A stretch of 64,000 bases of DNA from Mesorhizobium waimense (GTDB lineage Bacteria; Pseudomonadota; Alphaproteobacteria; Rhizobiales; Rhizobiaceae): contig NZ_QZWZ01000027.1 in assembly GCF_003601975.1 (NCBI RefSeq), positions 1 through 64,000 on the forward strand. The letters are read 5' to 3'. Both the position numbers and the translations under genes were made by a program. The notes under the pieces were generated by a model. It saw nothing but the letters and a program-made list of their open reading frames with translations, was not told where the DNA came from and ran no database searches. Every line of letters starts with the position of its first letter. Position 1 is the first letter of the stretch. Positions 16,606 to 25,368 of this stretch are shown here, piece by piece.

Positions 16606-16803
16606 TTACCTTAATCCAAGCGATTCGCGAGGCTTGGTTAAGAAACTGTTGATTTTTATAAGGTCTTGCGCAAATGTGAAGCCATAGACCAAGACGACCG
16701 GCACGAGGGTAGATTTGCCGGTTCGATCCGAAAAATACCCCATGATGCTCAGGTCCGCCGCATCTCCTGGGTCCGTGGGGTCGGCCGGCCGGCGCTGGCA
16801 CAT
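16606..16803 (-). CDS. small hypothetical protein with one membrane-like segment
   Basis: A 65-residue ORF. The first 25 residues are polar with CQRRPADPTDPGDAAD; then MGYFSDRTGKS leads into the hydrophobic run TLVPVVLVYGFTFAQDLI and a basic end (TKPRESLGLR). AGGAGG with a five-base spacer stands directly before the ATG, one of the best ribosome-binding sites in the window and the main support for the call. It lies alone between the rpmG terminator and the repeat at 16510. A one-pass inner-membrane protein is a fair guess; no family was recognised. Confidence 0.5.
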   Translation of the reverse strand: MCQRRPADPTDPGDAADLSIMGYFSDRTGKSTLVPVVLVYGFTFAQDLIKINSFLTKPRESLGLR

Positions 16804-16931
16804 AGTGGCCTCCTCGTACCGCTGCCAAACGCCGACCGGCCCCCTTTTTCCAAAAGACGACAGCAGGATTCCGCGCCGAGCGGTGGAAGACCTGTGTTTT
16901 TGGCGCAGGCTGGCGATCAGTCCGCCAAACG

Positions 16932-16958
16932 AAAAACGCCGCCCGGTGGGCGGCGTTT
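16932..16958 (-). terminator. rho-independent terminator of rpmG
   Basis: AAACGCCGCCC (16934-16944) and GGGCGGCGTTT (16948-16958) form a perfect 11-bp stem with a 3-base loop. On the minus strand the stem is followed by a T-rich tail (TTTTT counting the stem end), 22 bp after the rpmG stop. Confidence 0.88.
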
Positions 16959-16980
16959 CGGCATACTCGGAGGAAACCGA

Positions 16981-17148
16981 TTACTTGATCTTGGTTTCCT
17001 TGAATTCGACGTGCTTCTTGGCGACCGGATCGTACTTGCGGAACGACAGCTTGTCGGTCTTGGTACGGCTGTTCTTGCTGGTCACGTAGAAGAAACCGGT
17101 GTCGGCGGTCGACAGAAGCTTGATCTTGATGTTTGCGGCTTTGGCCAT
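16981..17148 (-). CDS. rpmG: 50S ribosomal protein L33
   Basis: A 55-residue protein beginning MAKAANIKIKLLSTADTGFF and containing YVTSKNSRTKTDKL and the family signature KYDPVAKKHVEFKETKIK at its end. This is the cysteine-free form of L33, typical of proteobacteria; zinc-binding cysteines are absent. It is a component of the large ribosomal subunit near the E site. It is monocistronic, with a strong terminator at 16932-16958. The start is the ATG at 17148. Confidence 0.97.
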   Translation of the reverse strand: MAKAANIKIKLLSTADTGFFYVTSKNSRTKTDKLSFRKYDPVAKKHVEFKETKIK

Positions 17149-17338
17149 GATGTTCGTCCGTTAATGTTCGTGGAGTTTTGGCCGCTGGAGCACGGGGAAA
17201 ACACCCGGACGCGGGAAACTTGGCGCGACACATAAAGAACGCGCCCGGAAAGTCAAGCCCGGCCGGGCCTCTGCCGCGCCCAATGCCCATATTGCCCACC
17301 GGCAACGGAGCGTGCCGACGGCAGCGACGTCGCCAGCT

Positions 17339-17797
17339 TCAGGCGTCCTCCCTTACCAGTGAAGCGGCCTTCTTCCAGGCGCCAGTGGTGTTCCACCAGC
17401 GGTTGGGGTTGGCGCGGTCGTCGAGGCCCTTGGAGCGGCTGGCGAGCAGCGGCTGGATGCGGATCACCGGCTCCTGGTAGGAATGCGCCTGGTAGATCGC
17501 CTCGACGATTCGGGCAGCCAGCATCTGGTCGTCGGGCAGTTCGAACGACACCTCGACCGTGCCCGGCCGCTGACGCAAGATCGTCTCGGGGCCGGCGGCA
17601 GCACCTTCGAGCGGTCGGTAGCGCTCGACGCCGCCAGCCGATTGGAAAGCGTTGCTGTCATAACTGCCCATGCCTAGCGGGCTGATCGCCACCACCGCTT
17701 CCATGATGCGGTCGACATCGGCGGGTGGTGCCTGGAAGCTGACAAGCAGCAGCAACTCCATCCGCACCGATCTGGTTTCGAATCCACTGTCGATCAT
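17339..17797 (-). CDS. conserved hypothetical protein, possible CutA/NIF3-like alpha-beta fold
   Basis: A 152-residue cytoplasmic protein. It opens with a strand MELLLLVSFQAPPADVDRIM followed by a helix, then GMGSYDSNAF, ERYRPLEGAAAGPET, another strand GTVEVSFELPD, a helix and YQAHSYQEPVIRIQPLL. The layout and the HSYQEPVI segment recall the HPYEEPA motif in the regulatory insert domain of NIF3/YqfO proteins and in CutA-like folds. The similarity is by eye and not proven. The C-terminus (NRWWNTTGAWKK) is aromatic and basic. GGGAGA lies nine bases before ATG. A strong hairpin upstream separates it from the MFS gene. Confidence 0.65.
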   Translation of the reverse strand: MIDSGFETRSVRMELLLLVSFQAPPADVDRIMEAVVAISPLGMGSYDSNAFQSAGGVERYRPLEGAAAGPETILRQRPGTVEVSFELPDDQMLAARIVEAIYQAHSYQEPVIRIQPLLASRSKGLDDRANPNRWWNTTGAWKKAASLVREDA

Positions 17798-17838
17798 CTG
17801 ATATCTCCCTGCTTGTGGAGCGCCGATATAGCAGGGGT

Positions 17839-17864
17839 GCTGCTGACACGGTGATGTCAGCAGC
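17839..17864. terminator. perfect 10-bp hairpin between MFS gene and the 152-residue gene
   Basis: GCTGCTGACA (17839-17848) and TGTCAGCAGC (17855-17864) pair perfectly around CGGTGA. It lies just past the stop of the minus-strand MFS gene and 42 bp before the next start. There is no T run, so it may be a rho-dependent stop, a 3'-end stabiliser or a regulatory hairpin. Confidence 0.5.
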
Positions 17865-17895
17865 GTCGTGCGTCGAGGCGCTTGATGGAGCCCAC

Positions 17896-19071
17896 CTACA
17901 GGATTTTCCGGACGAGCCTGATGCCGACCAAAGCGATATAGGCGGCGAAGAAAACACCGAGCGACCAGCCGAAGCCGGAGGGGCCGAAGATGTCCATACC
18001 GATGCCGATCGCCTGCGGCCCGAGCACCATGCCGACGCCATAGCAAAGCACGAAGGCGGCGTTGGCCGAGGCCAGTTCATGGCCGGAGAGCTGGGAGCCG
18101 AGATGGGCAAGGCCGATCGTATAGAGCGCGGCGACCACGCCACCCCAGACGAACAGAAGCGCTGCCATCAGGTGCCAATTCGCGGCGAAGTGCGGCATGA
18201 CGACGGTGCCGGCGAGGCCGACGGTGGCGCAAGCCAGGAGCAGATGGCGGCGGTCCGAGACGCGGTCGCTGATCATGCCGATCGGGATCTGCAAAAGCAC
18301 GTTGCCGAGGCCGATCATGGTCAGCAGCAGGGCGGCGTCGGCTTCGGAGTAGCCGATGCGGCTGCCATAGATCGGGAACAGTGCGAAGCCGCCGGTCTCG
18401 ACGGCGCCGAACACCAGCACCGCGAAGGTGGCGGTCGGCACCAGCCAGATGTAGCGCAGGAAATTGCTGGTCTCGCCGTCCGCCACGATCGTCGGGCTCT
18501 CGTTGCGTGCCGCCAGCACCGGTATTGCGGCCAGTGTCACCAACCCGATGATCACGCCGAAGGGCCTGAAGCCGGAGCTGCCGAGATGGGAAAACAGCCA
18601 CGGCCCGGCGGCAAAACCGAGCGACAGTACGGTGGCATAGATGCCCAGCACCAGGCCGCGCCGGTGCGGCGGTGCCGAGGTGCTGATCCAGAATTCCGAC
18701 AGGATGAACAGCACCGTGAGCGCGATATGCAGCACGACGCGCAGCGGAAACCACATCCAGAAGTCCGGCGCGAAATGGAAACCGACGAAGGCGAGCGCGC
18801 CGGCGGCAATCATGGCTAGCATGGTCCAGGCGACGCCGAAGCGCATGGCAAATGGCGTGGCGAGCGGTGCGCCGGCGATCGAGGCCAGGCCGGCGACGGC
18901 CGTGTTGAGGCCGATCATCGAGGCCGAGTGGCCGCGCGTCTCCAGGATGACGCTGAGCAGCGGCATGCCGAGGCCGATGGCGATGCCGACGACGCTGATC
19001 GAGGAGATCGCAGCGACCATCGGCAGCCAGTGTACGCGTTCGTCGCCCTGTTGCTGGGTATCGACCGTCAT
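17896..19071 (-). CDS. MFS transporter
   Basis: The 391-residue protein has twelve hydrophobic segments in two halves, starting WLPMVAAISSISVVGIAIGLGMPLLSV-like TM1 and including the loop 2-3 region LATPFAMRFGVAWTM. The second half repeats the motif as LLQIPIGMISDRVSDRRHLL, the conserved G-x-x-x-D-R-x-x-R-R signature of MFS loops. The family moves small solutes by proton coupling in the inner membrane. It resembles the YcaD/sugar-efflux group, but no substrate can be assigned. It starts 17 bp after the stop of the NUDIX gene upstream on the same strand, so co-transcription is likely. Confidence 0.85.
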   Translation of the reverse strand: MTVDTQQQGDERVHWLPMVAAISSISVVGIAIGLGMPLLSVILETRGHSASMIGLNTAVAGLASIAGAPLATPFAMRFGVAWTMLAMIAAGALAFVGFHFAPDFWMWFPLRVVLHIALTVLFILSEFWISTSAPPHRRGLVLGIYATVLSLGFAAGPWLFSHLGSSGFRPFGVIIGLVTLAAIPVLAARNESPTIVADGETSNFLRYIWLVPTATFAVLVFGAVETGGFALFPIYGSRIGYSEADAALLLTMIGLGNVLLQIPIGMISDRVSDRRHLLLACATVGLAGTVVMPHFAANWHLMAALLFVWGGVVAALYTIGLAHLGSQLSGHELASANAAFVLCYGVGMVLGPQAIGIGMDIFGPSGFGWSLGVFFAAYIALVGIRLVRKIL

Positions 19072-19087
19072 GTGATGCCTGAATTAC

Positions 19088-19846
19088 CTATAGAATTTCG
19101 CGGATGAAGCGGTTGCGGACAAGCCGGTAGAGTGGCACGGAGCCGCCCGGACGAAGCAGCGGATCGTCGGCGAGGCGCCTTTCCAGCTCCTCCAGGATCA
19201 TGCGGGTGATGTCGGGAATATCTGCCTCCCTGGCCTTGGCCAGCGGCAGCCAGACCAGTTCCTCCAGCTCATTGGTCGGGCCGCCGCCCGGAAGCTCAAC
19301 TGCGACGTCGCCACGCCACGCGCTGAAGAAGCGAGTGTCGAAACGGCGCACCCGGTTTGGCGGCGTGATCGCCCGCGCGATGAAACGCAGCGGCTCCAGC
19401 GAGGGCATGACACCGTGTTCGGCAAAGCCCTGCCAGTCGCGCCTGGTCGTCGCGAAGGCGCCTTTGCGGCCGATGAGCAGGCCGGCTTCTTCGTAGGTCT
19501 CGCGGATCGCCGACAGCGCAATGGCACGGGCGCGCGCTACGCTCGTGCGGCCAAGGCCGGCGGTCAAATTGGCTTGCTCCTCCAAGTGGAGTGCCCCGGC
19601 AACGGGGATGCGGCTATCGGCTGGATCCGTGCGGCCGCCGGGAAAGACGAATTTCCCGGGCATGAAGGCATGACGGGCATGGCGCCGGCCCATCAGCACC
19701 TGGATGTCATCGCCTTTGCGGTCGAGCAGGATCAGCGTCGCGGCGTCGCGCGGACGCAGCGTCCGAGCCTGTGGCGGTACAACACTCCGCTCAACCTTGT
19801 CGATGTCGGCCTTGGTCATCCCGTCCATACGCTCGACCTGATGCAT
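19088..19846 (-). CDS. NUDIX hydrolase
   Basis: A 252-residue protein. The domain starts DAATLILLDRKGDDIQVLMG, carries KFVFPGGRTDP, and has the Nudix helix as AIRETYEEAGLLIG (R-E-x-x-E-E-x-G), which binds divalent metal for cleavage of nucleoside-diphosphate-linked substrates. A long insertion separates PGG from the helix, as in the RNA-pyrophosphohydrolase-unlike, acyl-CoA-type NUDIX proteins of the YfcD/NUDT19 class; the substrate is not certain. The start is ambiguous: ATG at 19846 (MHQVERMDG) or two ATGs slightly downstream (MDGMTKADID, MTKADID). It is the first gene of a probable pair with the MFS gene. Confidence 0.8.
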   Translation of the reverse strand: MHQVERMDGMTKADIDKVERSVVPPQARTLRPRDAATLILLDRKGDDIQVLMGRRHARHAFMPGKFVFPGGRTDPADSRIPVAGALHLEEQANLTAGLGRTSVARARAIALSAIRETYEEAGLLIGRKGAFATTRRDWQGFAEHGVMPSLEPLRFIARAITPPNRVRRFDTRFFSAWRGDVAVELPGGGPTNELEELVWLPLAKAREADIPDITRMILEELERRLADDPLLRPGGSVPLYRLVRNRFIREIL

Positions 19847-19895
19847 GTCGTCCAGAAGGTTCGGGGACCAACGACCTGCATGGAAATAAGATCTG

Positions 19896-19933
19896 AAGCG
19901 TGTCGCGTGAACCCGTTCATACGCGACGCGCTT
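19896..19933. repeat. rhizobial palindromic repeat, short form
   Basis: AAGCGTGTCGCGT (19896-19908) pairs with ACGCGACGCGCTT (19921-19933), with one G-T wobble. It is the same family as the longer element at 51626-51730. It lies between the divergent/convergent ends of the NUDIX start and the DUF983 stop. Confidence 0.65.
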
Positions 19934-19996
19934 TAGCGGAAACTTGTCTTGTGCGAAAGTGGCGTTCAGCCAAAGCCGATTGCACCAGCCGCGACT

Positions 19997-20452
19997 TCAA
20001 GCCTCGGGGTGAGACTCGATGACATCCTTTTCGCCGCCGAAGCCGTGCATATAGAGCGCCCATTGCAGGCCGATGACGGCGCCCTTAACCGGCTGCAGCA
20101 GCGCGACCGCCAGCAGGATGGTCAGCGGCACCCAGATGGCGATGTGCTGCCAGGTGGAGAGGGTGGAGGTTGACTCGACGCCCATGAAGGCGCCAAGCAC
20201 GATGTGGCCGACGATGACGATCACCAGATAGGCGGGCAGGTCGTCGGCACGGTGGTGATGCAGTTCCTCGCCGCAGACGGCGCATGCGTCGACGGATTTG
20301 GTGAAGCCGCGAAACAGCTTGCCCTCGCCGCAATGCGGGCAGCGGCCGAGCATGCCGCGCTTTATTGCCGTCCACAGCGGACGCGCAACCCGGCCCGAAT
20401 GAAGCTCGCCGCCGAAAACCTGGTCTTCCATCTGCAACTGTCTTGCCATCAT
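19997..20452 (-). CDS. DUF983 family membrane protein
   Basis: A 151-residue protein. An N-terminal zinc-ribbon-like part, RCPHCGEGKLFRGF and DACAVCGEEL, is followed by two membrane helices (LPAYLVIVIVGHIVLGAFM, IAIWVPLTILLAVALLQPVKGAVIGLQW). This is the standard DUF983 layout, found across alphaproteobacteria, often beside rnr or cytochrome oxidase genes. Four cysteines in two CxxC pairs suggest zinc binding on the cytoplasmic side. Its start overlaps the rnr stop by four bases (ATGA), which implies translational coupling with rnr. The function is not known. Confidence 0.85.
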   Translation of the reverse strand: MMARQLQMEDQVFGGELHSGRVARPLWTAIKRGMLGRCPHCGEGKLFRGFTKSVDACAVCGEELHHHRADDLPAYLVIVIVGHIVLGAFMGVESTSTLSTWQHIAIWVPLTILLAVALLQPVKGAVIGLQWALYMHGFGGEKDVIESHPEA

Positions 20453-22755
20453 CGTCTCCTGCCGCGCGAACCCGGACGCGATTGCGAGGCGCGGGCGCGG
20501 CCCTTGGCCTTGTGGAACGACCGTTTGGAGCCGGCCATCGGCTTCGGGTCGGTCAGCATCTCGAAACGCATCGCGCCGGCCATCGGCGCCACCTCGACCA
20601 GGCGAACCTCGACGCGGTCGGCAAGCTGGTAGCCCTTGCCGGTGCGCTCTCCGAACAGCGATCGGGCTGTCTCGTCGTAGATATAGTAATCGCCATCCAG
20701 ACTTGACACCGGGATAAAGCCATCCGCGCCGTACTGCGGCAATTGGACAAATAGTCCCGATTTGGTGACGCCGGAGATGCGGGCGTCGAAACGGTCGTCG
20801 ATGCGCTCGGCGAGATAGGCGGCGATCAGCCGGTCGACCGTGTCGCGCTCGGCCGCCATGGCGCGGCGCTCGGTGCCGGAGATCAGCACCGAGACATCTT
20901 CCAGCCGGTCTGCCTCGTTCTGTGTCAGGCCGCCCGCGCCGAGGTCGAGTGCGGCAATCAGTCCGCGATGCACGATCAGGTCGGCATAGCGGCGGATCGG
21001 CGAGGTGAAATGCGCGTAGCGTTTCAGATTGAGGCCGAAATGGCCGATATTCTTCGGCGAATATTCGGCCTGGCTCTGCGAGCGCAGCACCACTTCGTTG
21101 ACCAGGCCCTCATTGTCGGCGCCGCTGACGCGCTCCAGGATGCCGTTGAACTGGGCCGGCCGCATCTGGGCGCCGCGCGCCAGCGACAGGCCGAGCGTCT
21201 GCAGGAATTCGCGCAGCGATTCCTGCTTGGCCAGCGAAGGCGCATCGTGGATACGGTAGACAAGCGCCTGGCGCTTGGCCTCCAGCGTTTCGGCGGCCGC
21301 GACATTAGCCTGGATCATGAACTCTTCGATCAATTTGTGAGCGTCGAGCCGCTCCGGCACGATGACGCGGTCGACGGTGCCGTCCTCCTTCAGCAGGATC
21401 TTGCGCTCCGGCAGGTCGAGTTCCAACGGCTGGCGCGAGTCGCGACCGCGTTTGAGGATGGCGTATGCGTCCCACAGCGGCTTCAGCACCGCGTCGAGGA
21501 TCGGGCCGGTCTTGTCGTCAGGCACGCCGTCGATGGCCGCCTGCGCCTGCGGGTAGGCGAGTTTCGCCGCCGACTTCATCATGACACGGTGGAAGGAATG
21601 CCTGACTTTGCGGCCGTCGGCGGAAAAGGTCATGCGCACTGCAAGCGCCGGACGATCCTGGCCCTCGCGCAGCGAACAGAGGTCGTTGGAGATCCGCTCG
21701 GGCAGCATCGGCACGACGCGGTCGGGGAAATAGACGGAATTGCCGCGCTTCAGCGCCTCGCGGTCGAGCGCGGTGCCATAGCGGACGTAAGCCGCGACAT
21801 CGGCGATCGCTACGGTGACGACCACGCCGCCGGGGTTTTTATCGTCCGTGTCGGGCGAGGCGAACACCGCATCGTCATGGTCCTTGGCGTCGGCCGGGTC
21901 GATGGTGACCAGCGGCAGGTCGCGCCAGTCCTCACGCTGATCGAGCGTCGCCGGCTTCACAGCCTCGGATTCGGCGATGACGTCGGCCGGAAAGATATGC
22001 GGAATGTCGTGCGCGTGGATGGCGATCATGGAGACCGCCTTTTCGCTGGTCAGCGAGCCCAGCACCGTCAGCACTTTTGCGCGCGGCAGGCCGTAGCGGG
22101 AAGCGCGCGCCGGCTCGACCTCGACCAGGTCGCCGTTCTTGGCGCCGTTCTGGAATTCCTTGTCGACGACCAGTTCGGGCTGGCGCCGCTCCACCGGCTC
22201 GATCCTGAACGTGCCGTCCTTCAGCACGCGAAAGACGCCGAGCACGGCCTCGGTGCGCTTCTCGAAGATCTTCATCACCCGGCCGGTATAGGCAGGGCCT
22301 GTCGCATCGTCGGTCGGGAAGGTCTTGGCCAGTACCCGGTCGCCGATGCCCGGCGCTGGACCATTGCCGCCGCGCGAGACGCGGATCGAGACGACAGGAG
22401 GCTCGCCGCTGCCGAGGGGCTCGGCCGGGTGCGCCAGCAGCACGCCGTCGCCATCGCGGCCGAAGATGTCGAGCACCGCGACATGGGGCAGGGCGCCGAC
22501 GCGGGCGAGCTGCTTACGCTCCTTGGTCAGGATACCTTCGTCCTGCAGGTCGCGCAGCATGTCCTTCAGCCAGATGCGATCCTCGCCGCGCAGCGCGAAC
22601 GCCTTGGCGATGTCGCGCTTGCCGGCGCGGTCCGGGTTCTCGGCGATGTAGCGCAGGATTTCGTCGCGCGAGGGGCGGTAGTCGTCCTTCACCTTGGCGC
22701 GGGTATCGGCGGTGCGCGGATCGCCGTGGCTTCGTCCGGAGATCCTGCGCGCCAC
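20449..22755 (-). CDS. rnr: ribonuclease R
   Basis: The 768-residue 3'-5' exoribonuclease has the RNase R order. An N-terminal helix-turn-helix-like region (RDEILRYIAENPDRAGKRDIAKAF) is followed by cold-shock domains and the RNB catalytic domain with TIDPADAKDHDDAVF, whose aspartates bind the catalytic metals. DVAAYVRYGTALDREALKRG, PMLPERISNDLCSLREG and HFTSPIRRYADLIVHR follow, then an S1 domain (ISGVTKSGLFVQLPQYGADGF) and a Lys/Arg-rich tail. It degrades structured RNA in the cytoplasm. It lies 6 bp downstream of topA on the same strand and is coupled to DUF983, so topA-rnr-DUF983 is one operon. Confidence 0.95.
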   Translation of the reverse strand: MARRISGRSHGDPRTADTRAKVKDDYRPSRDEILRYIAENPDRAGKRDIAKAFALRGEDRIWLKDMLRDLQDEGILTKERKQLARVGALPHVAVLDIFGRDGDGVLLAHPAEPLGSGEPPVVSIRVSRGGNGPAPGIGDRVLAKTFPTDDATGPAYTGRVMKIFEKRTEAVLGVFRVLKDGTFRIEPVERRQPELVVDKEFQNGAKNGDLVEVEPARASRYGLPRAKVLTVLGSLTSEKAVSMIAIHAHDIPHIFPADVIAESEAVKPATLDQREDWRDLPLVTIDPADAKDHDDAVFASPDTDDKNPGGVVVTVAIADVAAYVRYGTALDREALKRGNSVYFPDRVVPMLPERISNDLCSLREGQDRPALAVRMTFSADGRKVRHSFHRVMMKSAAKLAYPQAQAAIDGVPDDKTGPILDAVLKPLWDAYAILKRGRDSRQPLELDLPERKILLKEDGTVDRVIVPERLDAHKLIEEFMIQANVAAAETLEAKRQALVYRIHDAPSLAKQESLREFLQTLGLSLARGAQMRPAQFNGILERVSGADNEGLVNEVVLRSQSQAEYSPKNIGHFGLNLKRYAHFTSPIRRYADLIVHRGLIAALDLGAGGLTQNEADRLEDVSVLISGTERRAMAAERDTVDRLIAAYLAERIDDRFDARISGVTKSGLFVQLPQYGADGFIPVSSLDGDYYIYDETARSLFGERTGKGYQLADRVEVRLVEVAPMAGAMRFEMLTDPKPMAGSKRSFHKAKGRARASQSRPGSRGRRR

Positions 22756-22761
22756 GGCCTG

Positions 22762-25368
22762 CTATCCCTTTTTCTTCGCCGCCGGCTTTTTGGCGGCCGC
22801 GGGCTTCGCGCCCGCCGCCTTGCGGAACGGCTTCTTGCCGCCACCGCCCTTGGCTTCCTTCTCGGCAATCAGGGCCAGCGCATCCTCGATGGTCACCGCC
22901 TGAGGATCCTTGCCCTTGGGCAGCGTCGCGTTAACTTTGCCGAAATTGACGTAAGGCCCGTATTTGCCGTCGCGCACGACGATCTTGCCGCCGCCATCCG
23001 GATGGTCGCCGAGCTCCTTCAGCGCGGCGGGGGTGCCGCCATTGCGGCCGTTCTTGCCCTTCAGCTGTTTCTCGGCGATCACCGACACGGCGCGGTTGAG
23101 GCCGATCGAGAACACGTCCTCGATGCTTTCGAGATTGGCGTAGGTGCCGTCATGCAGCACGAACGGTCCGTAGCGGCCTAGCCCGGCCGAAATCATCTTG
23201 CCGCTCTCCGGATGCTTGCCGACGTCGCGCGGCAGCGCCAATAGGGCGAGCGCCTTCTCGTGGTCGATTGAATCGACCGTCCAGCCCTTGGGCAGGCTGG
23301 AGCGCTTGGCTTCCTTGCCGTCGCCGCGCTGGATGTAGGGGCCGAAGCGGCCGCTGCGCAGGGTGATCTCCTCGGCCGTGTAGGGGTCCTTGCCCAGCAC
23401 CTTGGTGCCGTCGTCGCCGTTGCCATTCTCGCCATTGGGGTTGGCGGCGTCGCCAAGCTGGCGGGTGAACGAGCATTCCGGATAGTTCGAGCAGCCGACG
23501 AAGGCGCCGAACTTGCCGAGCTTGAGCGACAGATTGCCGGTGCCGCATTTCGGACAGATGCGGGGGTTCGAACCGTCTTCGCGTGCGGGGAACACCAGCG
23601 GCGCCAACTCTTCGTTCAGCGCATCGAGCACGTCGGTGACGCGCAACTCCTTGATGTCGGCGACGGCGCCGGAAAAGTCCTTCCAGAAGTCGCGCAACAC
23701 GTCTTTCCAGGCGAGCTTGCCGTCGGAGATCTCGTCGAGCTTTTCCTCGAGGGATGCGGTGAAGTCATATTCGACATAGCGTTCAAAGAAGCTTTCGAGG
23801 AAGGCCGACAGCAGCCGGCCCTTGGCCTGCGGGACCAGCTTGCGCTTGTCGATCTCGACATAATCGCGGTCTTCAAGCGTCTTCAGGATCGCCGTATAGG
23901 TCGAGGGACGGCCGATGCCGAGTTCTTCCAGCTTCTTGATCAGCGAGGCTTCCGAATAGCGCGGCGGCGGTTCGGTGGTGTGCTGGGTGGCGTTGATCGC
24001 CTCGCGCCTGAGCTGCTCGCCGGCGCGGATTTCGGGCAGGCGGCGGCTCTCCTCGTCTTCCGCGTCCTCGTCCTTCTGGTCGGTGTAGGCGGCGATGAAA
24101 CCGTCGAAGCGAACGACCGAACCGACGGCGCGAAGCTCGGCGGTGCGGGCGCCATTGACCGCCTCGATTTCGACAGTGGTGCGCTCGATCTCGGCCGGCT
24201 GCATCTGGCTGGCGATGGCGCGCTTCCAGATCAGCTCGTAGAGTCGCGCCTGGTCGGCATCGAGATACTGCCTGACCGAAGCCGGCGTGCGCATGAAATC
24301 GGTCGGTCGGATCGCCTCGTGCGCTTCCTGGGCGTTCTTGGCCTTGGTCGTGTAAAAACGTGGCTTTTCCGGCAAGTATTTGGGGCCGAACTCCTTGGCG
24401 ATCGCATCGCGCGCGGCGTCGATCGCCTCCGGCGCCATCTGTACGCCGTCGGTTCGCATATAGGTGATCAGGCCGGCGGTCTCGCCGCCGATGTCCATGC
24501 CTTCATAGAGGCGCTGCGCCACCTGCATGGTGCGGCTGGCCGAAAAGCCGAGGCCCGACGAGGCCGCCTGCTGCAGCGTCGAGGTGGTGAAGGGCGGGCC
24601 GGGATTGCGCTTGGTCGGCTTGGCCTCGACCGACAGCACCTTGAAGGTCGCGCCTTCGAGCATCGCCTTGATGTCGTCGGCCTGCGCCTTGTTGGCGATG
24701 TCGAGTTTTTGCAGCTTCTTGCGCTCGAAGGCGGTGAGCCGCGCCTCGAAATTCTCGGTGCGCGGCGTGCCGAGGATGGCGGCGATCTGCCAGTATTCCT
24801 CGCGGATGAAGCGCTCGATCTCGGATTCGCGGTCACAGACCAGGCGCAGCGCCACTGACTGGACGCGGCCGGCCGAGCGGGCGCCCGGCAGCTTGCGCCA
24901 CAGCACCGGCGACAGCGTGAAGCCGACGAGATAGTCCAGCGCCCGGCGCGCCAGATAGGCGTCGACCAGCGGCGCATCGATCTGGCGCGGATTGGCCATT
25001 GCCTCCAGCACCGAGGTCTTGGTGATGGCGTTGAAGACGACGCGGCTGACCGGCTTGTCCTTCAGCGCGCGCTTCTGCTTCAGCACTTCCAGCACGTGCC
25101 AGGAGATCGCTTCGCCTTCGCGATCCGGGTCGGTGGCGAGGATCAGGCCGTCGGCATCCTTCACCGCCTTGGCGATGTCCGCCAGGCGCTTGCCCGAGGC
25201 GGTGTCGACAGCCCAGGACATGGCGAAATCCTCATCCGGGCGCACCGAGCCATCCTTGGCTGGTAGATCGCGGACATGGCCGAACGAGGCCAGAACCTTA
25301 TAGTTCTTGCCGAGGTATTTGTTGATTGTCTTAGCCTTGGCCGGCGATTCGACGACGACGACGTCCAT
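22762..25368 (-). CDS. topA: DNA topoisomerase I
   Basis: An 868-residue type IA topoisomerase. The Toprim domain opens MDVVVVESPAKAKTINKYLG and carries LATDPDREGEAISWH; the active-site tyrosine lies in GLITYMRTDGVQM. RPTDFMRTP and a run of C-terminal zinc/topo repeats follow: CPKCGTGNLSLKLGKFGAFVG is the one with all cysteines, and GPYIQRGDG and KYGPYVNFG are the Cys-less ones. It ends in an Ala/Lys-rich tail (AKPAAAKKPAAKKKG). It relaxes negative supercoils. It is the first gene of the topA-rnr-DUF983 operon. dprA, which often precedes topA in this group, is not recognisable upstream. Confidence 0.96.
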   Translation of the reverse strand: MDVVVVESPAKAKTINKYLGKNYKVLASFGHVRDLPAKDGSVRPDEDFAMSWAVDTASGKRLADIAKAVKDADGLILATDPDREGEAISWHVLEVLKQKRALKDKPVSRVVFNAITKTSVLEAMANPRQIDAPLVDAYLARRALDYLVGFTLSPVLWRKLPGARSAGRVQSVALRLVCDRESEIERFIREEYWQIAAILGTPRTENFEARLTAFERKKLQKLDIANKAQADDIKAMLEGATFKVLSVEAKPTKRNPGPPFTTSTLQQAASSGLGFSASRTMQVAQRLYEGMDIGGETAGLITYMRTDGVQMAPEAIDAARDAIAKEFGPKYLPEKPRFYTTKAKNAQEAHEAIRPTDFMRTPASVRQYLDADQARLYELIWKRAIASQMQPAEIERTTVEIEAVNGARTAELRAVGSVVRFDGFIAAYTDQKDEDAEDEESRRLPEIRAGEQLRREAINATQHTTEPPPRYSEASLIKKLEELGIGRPSTYTAILKTLEDRDYVEIDKRKLVPQAKGRLLSAFLESFFERYVEYDFTASLEEKLDEISDGKLAWKDVLRDFWKDFSGAVADIKELRVTDVLDALNEELAPLVFPAREDGSNPRICPKCGTGNLSLKLGKFGAFVGCSNYPECSFTRQLGDAANPNGENGNGDDGTKVLGKDPYTAEEITLRSGRFGPYIQRGDGKEAKRSSLPKGWTVDSIDHEKALALLALPRDVGKHPESGKMISAGLGRYGPFVLHDGTYANLESIEDVFSIGLNRAVSVIAEKQLKGKNGRNGGTPAALKELGDHPDGGGKIVVRDGKYGPYVNFGKVNATLPKGKDPQAVTIEDALALIAEKEAKGGGGKKPFRKAAGAKPAAAKKPAAKKKG

